Positions 1 through 5,423 of a stretch of DNA of 13,381 nt are shown here, piece after piece. The number at the start of each line of letters is the position of its first letter. Position 1 is the stretch's first letter. The stretch is taken from NCBI GenBank assembly GCA_038234815.1, contig JBBQSU010000097.1, positions 1-13,381 on the forward strand, read 5' to 3'. Both the position numbers and the translations under genes were made by a program. The notes under the pieces are model-generated. The model had not been told where the DNA came from. It ran no database searches and saw only the letters and a list, made by a program, of their open reading frames with translations. The DNA comes from JBBQSU01 sp038234815. GTDB taxonomy: Bacteria > Planctomycetota > Phycisphaerae > Tepidisphaerales > Tepidisphaeraceae.

Positions 1-147
1 CGCGCTTTGGACTTGAAAGCGCGCGCTTTAGACTTGAAAGCGCGCGCTTTGGACTTGAAAGCGCGCGCTTTGGACCTGAAAGCGCGCGCTTTAGACTTGA
101 AAGCGCGCGCTTTAGACTTGAAAGCGCGCGTGTTCGAACCGAAATCG
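1..147. repeat. 21-bp tandem hairpin array (array 1)
   Basis: Six full 21-bp units lie at 1-21, 22-42, 43-63, 64-84, 85-105 and 106-126, followed by a degenerate seventh (127-147, about 14 of 21 bases kept). Each unit can be read as stem GCGCTTT, 7-nt loop, stem AAAGCGC, so the array is a row of perfect 7-bp hairpins. The loops are GGACTTG, AGACTTG or GGACCTG; every base difference among the six intact units is in the loop and the stems are invariant. Unit junctions form the 14-bp palindrome AAAGCGCGCGCTTT. The array begins at the window edge and probably extends further. Because 21 is divisible by 3 and no stop codons occur, several frames are open; the plus-strand heptad ALDLKAR has no further support as protein. 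Function unknown. Confidence 0.93.
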
Positions 148-280
148 CTGGTGTTGGGACAACCTACTGGGCGGCGACGGATTGCTTCCATGTGGTGCCG
201 GATAGAACAGTTCATTCAAAATCGATCGTCCGGAGCGGGAATCGGGCTGTTGGGCGTTTGGAAGCGGGGGGCAACGAGTC

Positions 281-313
281 CGGCCGACGGTCGGGGGTCC
301 GAACCGTCGGCCG
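281..313 (-). terminator. Hairpin downstream of rnpB, possible terminator
   Basis: The arms CGGCCGACGGT (281-291) and ACCGTCGGCCG (303-313) form a perfect 11-bp stem with an 11-nt loop, starting about 5 bases after the rnpB 3' end. The position suits transcription termination or 3'-end protection of rnpB. No T-tract follows on the minus strand, so it is not a classical intrinsic terminator. The 148-280 stretch between it and the repeat array shows no convincing gene. Confidence 0.5.
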
Positions 314-317
314 AGTG

Positions 318-783
318 ATTCGCTGCGGCAGCTACGTAAGCCGAATTCTGTCAGGGCGTCAAAAGACGACCTTGGCGACCATTTCTCTGGGATCCCGATC
401 GCTCGGGACCTCAAGCAACCTACCCGCAGAGTGTTCCGAAGGACCGAAGTCCTCCGGGCTTGGCGCCGGGGGCGCGGCTCTCTGCTTATTTGGTCTTGCT
501 GCCGGTGGGGTTTGCCTTGCCGGGTCTGTTACCAGCCCCGCGGTGCGCTCTTACCGCACCATTTCACCCTTGCTGGGAGTAAGGAAGGGAAGGAGAAAAC
601 GCTGGTCTGACGACCGGCCTTTTTGTCCCTCTCATCCCTACTCCTTAGCGGTTTATTTTCTGTTGCACTTTCCGTCGGATTGCTCCGCCCTGGCATTACC
701 AGGCACCGTGCCCACGTGCAGTTCGGACTTTCCTCATCCGTCGAGTAATCTTCGGACGCGGTCACCTCGTCTGCCGCTGCTAT
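318..783 (-). ncRNA. rnpB: RNase P RNA (class A)
   Basis: This is the catalytic RNA of ribonuclease P, which trims the 5' leader from precursor tRNAs. Read on the minus strand, it carries the hallmark blocks of bacterial type A RNase P RNA in order: GAGGAAAGTCCGAAC near 735-721, a CACGGTGCCTGGTAATGCC block, GTGCAACAGAAAATAAACCG, AGGGTGAAATGGTGCGGTAA, AGAGCGCACCGCGGGGCTGG, AAGACCAAATAAGC, GGTAGGTTGCTTGAG, and the 3' block ACAGAATTCGGCTTACG. Terminal helix P1 is visible: bases 780-771 pair with 331-322 at 9 of 10 positions, which fixes the ends to within a few bases. The arm in the P12 position (about 646-575) is long, making the RNA about 465 nt against 377 in E. coli. It is transcribed divergently from the sigma factor gene. 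Confidence 0.95.
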
Positions 784-846
784 TTTGATACTCTATCATT
801 CAAGTGGCCCTTCGGCTATATCAATTGGGCAATCCCCGGAGATCGG
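784..846. promoter_or_regulatory. Divergent rnpB / sigma-operon promoter region
   Basis: Only about 63 bp separate the rnpB 5' end from the sigma factor ATG, so both promoters must lie here or overlap the genes. On the minus strand TAGAGT (795-790) is a plausible -10 placed 6-7 bases before the rnpB 5' end, but no good -35 is seen. On the plus strand TATATC (817-822) is a weak -10 candidate. A ribosome binding site GGAG (838-841) precedes the sigma ATG at 847. The assignment rests mainly on position. Confidence 0.35.
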
Positions 847-1503
847 ATGACGCAGCGACATGCGGAGAAACCCGCCGAGCCGACCGACCTTCAGGCCGTG
901 CCGTTGGGCCGCGCCTCGGACGAAGACCTGATGCGCCGAACGCAGCAGGGTGACAAGCAGGCTTACTCGCTTTTGTTCGAGCGGTATTCGGCTTCGGTGC
1001 TGTCTTATCTGTATCGAATGCTGGGCAACGTCGAGGACGTTGAATCGATCGGGCAGGAAGTTTTCCTGCGGGCGTTTCGATTTGCCGCCACTTATCGGTA
1101 TCCCCAGAAACTTTCCACCTGGCTGTTCACGATCACCCGCAACCTGGCGATCAACAACGCCCGGCGGCGCAAGCGCAGCCCGGTGCGGAATCTCACCGAG
1201 CTGAACATCGATGGTGCCGAGCATTCCGGCGATCCCTATGCCGTCGCGGCCGAAAGCACCGACAGTCTGGAAAAGCGCGAAGAGATCGCGCGGGTGCTGC
1301 GGGCGCTGGATGACCTTCCGCACGATCAAAAGGAAGTCATCATGCTCGGCGTATTTCAGGATTTGAGCTATGCGCAGATGGAAGAAATCACCGGAACCAA
1401 GGCCGTCACGCTGCGCTCGCGGATGTTTCATGGGCTGAAGAAACTGGGCCGGATCGTCGGGGCGAGCGAGCTGCCGGTAACAGAAAAGCAGCGTCGATCC
1501 TGA
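847..1503 (+). CDS. ECF-type RNA polymerase sigma factor
   Basis: This 218-residue protein is an extracytoplasmic-function sigma factor of the sigma-70 family, which directs RNA polymerase to a specific promoter set. Sigma region 2 spans about residues 25-110, with the core-binding stretch around GQEVFLRAF (69-77) and the region 2.3/2.4 block STWLFTITRNLAIN (90-103). Region 4 spans about 145-200, with its helix-turn-helix around LSYAQMEEITGTKAVTLRSR (173-192). A charged N-terminal extension of about 24 residues precedes region 2. The start is supported by GGAG six bases upstream. It is the first gene of a five-gene run, followed after 27 bp by a single-pass membrane protein, the usual arrangement for an ECF sigma and its anti-sigma. 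The ECF subgroup cannot be assigned by eye. Confidence 0.93.
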   Translation: MTQRHAEKPAEPTDLQAVPLGRASDEDLMRRTQQGDKQAYSLLFERYSASVLSYLYRMLGNVEDVESIGQEVFLRAFRFAATYRYPQKLSTWLFTITRNLAINNARRRKRSPVRNLTELNIDGAEHSGDPYAVAAESTDSLEKREEIARVLRALDDLPHDQKEVIMLGVFQDLSYAQMEEITGTKAVTLRSRMFHGLKKLGRIVGASELPVTEKQRRS

Positions 1504-1530
1504 ACGGAAAGTTAAGAATGCGGGTTGGAT

Positions 1531-2502
1531 ATGGCGCAGGCGATTGAAGAGAACGATCCGATGATGGAGATGCTGACCGACGCACTGCGCGCCGGTCCGG
1601 GAAGCCCGCAATGGCACGACGCCGTGGCCAAGGTGCGCGCCGACCATCCCGATGCCGACGAGTTCCAACTGCTATTGACCGCCCGGCAGCATCTGGAGAG
1701 CGGCAAGCAGTATCGCGCCGTTCGCGCCGGGGCCGGATTTTCACGCAAGCTTTTTGGTCAGATTGAAGCCGATCTGGTCCGCGGGTCGAATTTGCCTGTG
1801 GCCACAGTGGTGGCCGTGCTGGCGGGGATTGTGCTGGTAGGGCTTGTCATCGGCATTGGCTTCTGGCTTTTGCCGGCTGGAGGTCCGGCCAAGGGGCAGA
1901 TCGAAGACCTGGACCGCCTGTTGTTCGTCTCTCCTGTCATGTCGGTGAATATCGAAACCCCGGACGCTGCCGATCCGCGCTGGCAACACGCCGGCCCCCT
2001 GCGCCTGATCTGGCGCGACGGACTGCGCCCAGCCCCGACCGGCGGCGCGACAAAGGACTTCGTCGGTGGCGCGATCGTAAGTTCTGTGGGCTTGGGTGGC
2101 GATCAACCCGTCTCGTTTGAAGTTTCGATCCGGCAGAATCGGCCCTCTGCCGATCTGATCGCCCAGGTCTTCGTGACCGACCGGCCAGATTTTTCGCAGG
2201 ACCTGGCCGTCAGTTCGCACGAACTGGTCTGGATGATCCATGACGGAAACGCGCGCGTCGTCCTGCCGGGCGGGCGAGTGGACGGCAAAGCCCTGAAGAT
2301 AGAACCCGGCCGCCAGCCGATCACCGTGCGCATCGCGGTGAACAACACCTTCGCCACGATCGATGCCGGTGAGAAGCGGCTTTTCGCCGGACCGCACGGC
2401 TTAAGCCACGAAGCCCGCTATTTCGGCGTGCGCTTTCTGCGCCGGGGAAATGAGCGCAACGACGCGGTTTCAATTCAATCGATACGTGTGATGAAGCCAT
2501 GA
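1531..2502 (+). CDS. Single-pass membrane protein, probable anti-sigma factor or sensor
   Basis: This 323-residue protein has three parts: a cytoplasmic, mostly helical N-terminus (about 1-85) rich in acidic and basic residues; one hydrophobic transmembrane segment (about 89-115, core VVAVLAGIVLVGLVIGIGFW); and a C-terminal domain of about 200 residues, predicted outside the membrane, with alternating beta-type hydrophobics. The ending (YFGVRF...VSIQSIRVMKP) resembles concanavalin-like jelly-roll domains, a weak resemblance only. Topology and position right after an ECF sigma gene suggest an anti-sigma factor holding the sigma at the membrane, but no ZAS zinc motif (HxxxCxxC) is visible. ATG 1531 was chosen; an in-frame TTG at 1525 would add two residues. 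The function is inferred from context. Confidence 0.75.
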   Translation: MAQAIEENDPMMEMLTDALRAGPGSPQWHDAVAKVRADHPDADEFQLLLTARQHLESGKQYRAVRAGAGFSRKLFGQIEADLVRGSNLPVATVVAVLAGIVLVGLVIGIGFWLLPAGGPAKGQIEDLDRLLFVSPVMSVNIETPDAADPRWQHAGPLRLIWRDGLRPAPTGGATKDFVGGAIVSSVGLGGDQPVSFEVSIRQNRPSADLIAQVFVTDRPDFSQDLAVSSHELVWMIHDGNARVVLPGGRVDGKALKIEPGRQPITVRIAVNNTFATIDAGEKRLFAGPHGLSHEARYFGVRFLRRGNERNDAVSIQSIRVMKP

Positions 2503-2526
2503 CGCTGCGGTTTAGGGAGGACGGCA

Positions 2527-3231
2527 ATGGCTTTCATCAATCGTGACAAGTCCGCGCAAGGCCCTGTGTCAGTAACGCATGAGTACGATCGTTCGAGCGC
2601 CGCGCCGGCCCAACGCCCGGTGACACTCGCGCCGCGTCAGACCGGCCGGGCCAAGTTCATCGGAACGACGATTTTTGCGATTTTCTGGAACGGCATCGTC
2701 TCGGTGTTTGTCGTGATCGCGGTTAAAGGCTGGATGCACTCGAGGCCAGACTATTTCCTGTCGATCTTCATGATTCCGTTCGCCTTGATCGGGCTGCTCA
2801 CGCTGGCGATGGCCGTCTATTACTTTCTGGCGCTGTTCAATCCGCGGGTAATTCTGACGCTTGGGCAGGCCGGGCTGGCCCCCGGCGACACGACCACCCT
2901 GCAATGGGCAGTTGAGGGGCGATATGACCGCATCCAGCAGTTGACGATTCGCCTGGAAGCCCGCGAAGAGGCCACTTACACCCGTGGCACCAACACCGCG
3001 ACCGACCGGCGCGTGACGGTCAATAAGACGCTGGTTGAAACCGCGCGGCAGGTGGATATCGCGCGATCTAAAGCGCAACTCACCATCCCCGCAGGTTCCA
3101 TGCACTCGTTTGAATCGGCGCACAACCGAATCGCGTGGTGCATCGTCGTCGAAGGGGATATTCAGGGCTGGCCGGACGTAAAGGATGAATTTCTGCTGAC
3201 CGTGCAGCCAGCGGAGAAAGGACGGGCGTAA
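2527..3231 (+). CDS. Two-pass membrane protein with C-terminal beta-sandwich domain
   Basis: This 234-residue protein is of unknown function. The N-terminal 43 residues are polar. Two transmembrane helices follow (about 44-66 and 76-103), placing both ends in the same compartment, probably the cytoplasm. The remaining 130 residues look all-beta (RVILTLGQAGLAPGDTTTLQ; LTIPAGSMHSF; RIAWCIVVEGDIQGWPDVKD). The pattern of a proline-led strand, then an aromatic-rich strand with GDI-x-x-WPD, resembles the C-terminal domain of bacterial DUF3592-type membrane proteins and the arrestin-like fold; this is pattern recognition only. A strong ribosome binding site GGGAGG (2515-2520) lies 6 bases before the ATG. 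The stop TAA shares its last base with the next gene's ATG, so the two are probably translationally coupled and their products may interact. Confidence 0.78.
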   Translation: MAFINRDKSAQGPVSVTHEYDRSSAAPAQRPVTLAPRQTGRAKFIGTTIFAIFWNGIVSVFVVIAVKGWMHSRPDYFLSIFMIPFALIGLLTLAMAVYYFLALFNPRVILTLGQAGLAPGDTTTLQWAVEGRYDRIQQLTIRLEAREEATYTRGTNTATDRRVTVNKTLVETARQVDIARSKAQLTIPAGSMHSFESAHNRIAWCIVVEGDIQGWPDVKDEFLLTVQPAEKGRA

Positions 3232-3584
3232 TGACAGAATTGAACATCAAACCCGACAAGTTGACGTTCGCGCCCGGAGAGATTGTTGGCGGCGAAGTGA
3301 ATTGGAACCTTGGCCAGGCACCTTCGTGGGTTGAGGTGCGCCTGTTCTGGTTCACACGAGGCAAGGGCACGACTGACACACACCAGGAGGCCAAAATTCG
3401 GTTCGATAACCCCGCGTCAAGCGAAACAAGGCGATTTGAACTCCAACTGCCAGTTGAACCCTACAGCTACAATGGACACCTTATAGCGATTGTTTGGGCA
3501 CTGGAATTGAGCGCGCACGACGATCCGACGACTCGCGTAGAACTGGTGATGTCGCCGACGGGTAAGGAAATCGTCCCAGCCTAA
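3231..3584 (+). CDS. Small arrestin-like beta-sandwich protein
   Basis: This is a soluble 117-residue protein without signal peptide or membrane segment. The N-terminus (LNIKPDKLTFAPGEIVGGEV, residues 4-23) has the look of the first strands of an arrestin or Spo0M-type beta-sandwich, with the frequent PGE-x-V-x-G-x-V turn. Residues 77-93, around PYSYNGHLIAIVWALEL, match the conserved strand of that fold, in which a proline and an aromatic precede a G and an alternating hydrophobic run. It may be one half of such a fold that pairs with the beta domain of the preceding membrane protein. Translation probably starts by coupling: AAAGGA (3217-3222) lies inside the upstream gene and the ATG overlaps its stop by one base. 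No enzymatic residues are recognisable. Confidence 0.78.
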   Translation: MTELNIKPDKLTFAPGEIVGGEVNWNLGQAPSWVEVRLFWFTRGKGTTDTHQEAKIRFDNPASSETRRFELQLPVEPYSYNGHLIAIVWALELSAHDDPTTRVELVMSPTGKEIVPA

Positions 3585-3588
3585 GCCC

Positions 3589-4194
3589 ATGCACTCGGCC
3601 CGTGACAACCCGTTTCGAAGTGATCGGATCGACCAGTTGGCGTATCAACTGGAGGGCGAAAGCTGGGAAGCCATTCTGGCGCGACTGGCTGGAATGAATT
3701 TTCGAGCCGCGGTGGTGGGGCCGCACGGCTCGGGGAAAACCACCTTTCTGGACGCGTTGACGCCCCGGCTTTCGTCGCAAGGGCTGCGCCCGGTGCGAAT
3801 CACGTTGAACGCGTCACTCCGCAGGCTTTCGCCAGAGCAGTGGGACTGCCTTGATGCCATCACAAATCATCAGGTGTTGCTGCTGGACGGATCGGAACAA
3901 CTATCGTGGTGGGGCTGGCGTTGTTTATGCCTGCGGACCCGGTGCGCCGGTGGGGTGGTCATCACCAGTCATCGTGCCGGACGGTTGCCCACGCTGCTAA
4001 AATGCCGGTCGTCGGTGCGGTTAGCCAAAAAATTGGTCGATGGCCTCTGCCCCGGCGCGATTGGCGATGAGGCCATCTCTGTCTGTTTCGATCGCCACGC
4101 CGGAAATGTGCGGGAAATGTTTCGAGAGCTGTACGAAAGCGTCGGCGCGCGATCGGCGGAGCCGCCAGGCCGGTTCTTTATCGACCGCCAATGA
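3589..4194 (+). CDS. P-loop NTPase of unknown role
   Basis: This 201-residue protein is a probable cytoplasmic ATPase or GTPase. The Walker A motif is GPHGSGKTT (44-52). A Walker B-like strand is VLLLDG (96-101). VVITSHR (123-129) sits where AAA/STAND-type ATPases place their sensor strand. A C-terminal helix, HAGNVREMFRELYE (170-183), completes the protein. The N-terminal NPF motif (7-9) and the following helix are typical of small AAA-like proteins. It is compact and lacks a lid or effector domain large enough to suggest a specific job. It starts 4 bp after the previous stop, so it belongs to the sigma operon. No good ribosome binding site is close to the ATG, which again suggests coupling. 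It may power assembly, disassembly or signalling of the membrane complex; that role is inferred. Confidence 0.82.
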   Translation: MHSARDNPFRSDRIDQLAYQLEGESWEAILARLAGMNFRAAVVGPHGSGKTTFLDALTPRLSSQGLRPVRITLNASLRRLSPEQWDCLDAITNHQVLLLDGSEQLSWWGWRCLCLRTRCAGGVVITSHRAGRLPTLLKCRSSVRLAKKLVDGLCPGAIGDEAISVCFDRHAGNVREMFRELYESVGARSAEPPGRFFIDRQ

Positions 4195-4235
4195 AACGTC
4201 GCGCGCCGGCGGTGGTCCGCGGGGAGCGGCGATCG

Positions 4236-4241
4236 TATAAT
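4236..4241 (+). promoter_or_regulatory. Candidate -10 box for mrp
   Basis: A perfect TATAAT lies 38 bases before the mrp ATG, in the 84-bp gap after the NTPase gene. No convincing -35 is present 16-18 bases upstream. This suggests mrp has its own promoter instead of relying on the sigma operon. A ribosome binding site AAAAGGA (4267-4273) precedes the ATG at 4279. Confidence 0.45.
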
Positions 4242-4278
4242 GCATCGCTCGAATTTCACTTAAAGCAAAAGGATTGGA

Positions 4279-5349
4279 ATGTCGTTTTCGCAGGAACAAA
4301 TCGTCGCCGCTCTTCGCAACGTGCGTGATCCAAAAACGTCACGTGACATCGTGTCGCTGGAATTCATTAAGCGTGTTGTAGTGGACGATACGCACGTGCG
4401 CGTGAGCGTGGAGTTGCCCGATCCGACCGGGCCGGAGCGGGGCATCATTGAGCGCGAAATTCGCCTTGCTCTGTCGTCGATCGGCGTGCGCGATCTGAAC
4501 CTGGAGATCGCCGGACGAAAGCCTGCTGCGGGAACGGCCGCGCAAAGCGCCCTTCCACAGGTCAAGCACGTGATTGCAGTTGGTGCCGGTAAGGGCGGGG
4601 TGGGCAAGTCAACCCTTGCGCTGAACATGGCCGTGGGCTTGGCCCGCGAGGGAATGAAAGTCGGGCTGATGGACGGGGACATCTACGGCCCCAGTATGCC
4701 GACCATGCTGGGCGTGAAAGGCCTTCCACCCCAGATTCGTGGGGCAAAGATGCTGCCGTTTTATGTTCACGGCATCCACGCGGTGACCATCGGATCGCTC
4801 GTCGAGCAGGACAAGCCGCTTATCTGGCGCGGGCCGATGGCACACGGGGCCTTCAAACAACTGCTGATCGACAACACCGAGTGGCCGGATCTGGATTACC
4901 TCCTTGTCGATCTGCCCCCCGGCACCGGTGATGTTCCGCTCACGCTTTGCCAGCTTCTTCCCCTCACCGGCGCGGTGGTGGTGGCCACCCCGCAGCAGGT
5001 GGCGCTGGACGATGCCGTTCGCGCCGTGCGGATGTTCCAGCACCTCGGCACGAGCGTGCTGGGGTTGGTGGAGAACATGAGCTACATTCCGCTGTCCAAC
5101 GGCCAGACCATGGACATTTTTGGCCGCGGAGGAACAGAAAAAGCCGCACAGCAGTTGTCACTCCCGTATTTAGGCGCATTGCCGCTGTATCCCGAACTGC
5201 GCGTCAACTGTGATGCGGGTAATCCCAGTCTAAATTTCACTGGAAATGTTGATCTTGCAAAGGCACTGCAAGCCATCGTGCAGAACCTGCTTGGCCAGGT
5301 GCGCTTGCGCGACCTTGCGTCACCGGCACCGGAATTGACGATCTCCTGA
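4279..5349 (+). CDS. mrp: Mrp/ApbC-family P-loop ATPase (iron-sulfur carrier family), cysteine-poor
   Basis: This 356-residue protein belongs to the Mrp/NBP35/ApbC family, whose characterised members carry and transfer Fe-S clusters in the cytoplasm. An N-terminal MIP18/DUF59 domain (about 5-80, NVRDPKTSRDIVSLEFIK) precedes the ATPase domain. The deviant Walker A is GKGGVGKST (104-112) with the signature lysine at 105. Family motifs follow: MDGDIYGPSMPTMLG (131-145), IWRGPMAHGAFKQLL (182-196), DLPPGTGD (211-218) and VENMSY (264-269). Length and order are normal. The CxxC that usually follows the ENMS motif is missing (here YIPLSNGQTMDIFGRGG), and the DUF59 position that is often a cysteine reads TGP. 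Only two cysteines remain (224 and 311), neither in a known cluster site. Cluster carriage is therefore uncertain, although family membership is clear. Confidence 0.93.
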   Translation: MSFSQEQIVAALRNVRDPKTSRDIVSLEFIKRVVVDDTHVRVSVELPDPTGPERGIIEREIRLALSSIGVRDLNLEIAGRKPAAGTAAQSALPQVKHVIAVGAGKGGVGKSTLALNMAVGLAREGMKVGLMDGDIYGPSMPTMLGVKGLPPQIRGAKMLPFYVHGIHAVTIGSLVEQDKPLIWRGPMAHGAFKQLLIDNTEWPDLDYLLVDLPPGTGDVPLTLCQLLPLTGAVVVATPQQVALDDAVRAVRMFQHLGTSVLGLVENMSYIPLSNGQTMDIFGRGGTEKAAQQLSLPYLGALPLYPELRVNCDAGNPSLNFTGNVDLAKALQAIVQNLLGQVRLRDLASPAPELTIS

Positions 5350-5364
5350 TTCGCATCAGGCGGC

Positions 5365-5405
5365 GCATTCCAAACACCGAAAAGTGCGCACGCCTCGGTG
5401 AATGC
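5365..5405. terminator. Hairpin between convergent mrp and hydrolase genes
   Basis: GCATT (5365-5369) and CACCGA (5375-5380), separated by a 5-nt bulge, pair with TCGGTG AATGC (5395-5405). The result is an interrupted 11-bp stem in the 74-bp gap between two converging genes, where a bidirectional terminator is expected. There is no T-tract on either strand, so the call is tentative. Confidence 0.35.
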
Positions 5406-5423
5406 TGGTGCTTGGGTTGTCGG

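Noticed and set aside
1..147. CRISPR array (also considered for 12507-12810)
   Set aside because: The units are contiguous with no unique spacers, the period is only 21 bp, and no cas genes are nearby.
7..318. ALDLKAR heptad-repeat protein
   Set aside because: Open only because the 21-bp repeat keeps frame and lacks stops; other frames are open too, and the continuation is unrelated low-complexity sequence.
192..788. 198-codon plus-strand open frame over 192-788
   Set aside because: It lies antisense to the RNase P RNA gene, whose conserved blocks explain the sequence; no protein family features are visible.
5344..5359. CCTGA...TCAGG hairpin at the mrp stop as terminator
   Set aside because: Only 5 bp, overlapping the stop codon and without a T-tract; the larger stem at 5365-5405 is a better candidate.
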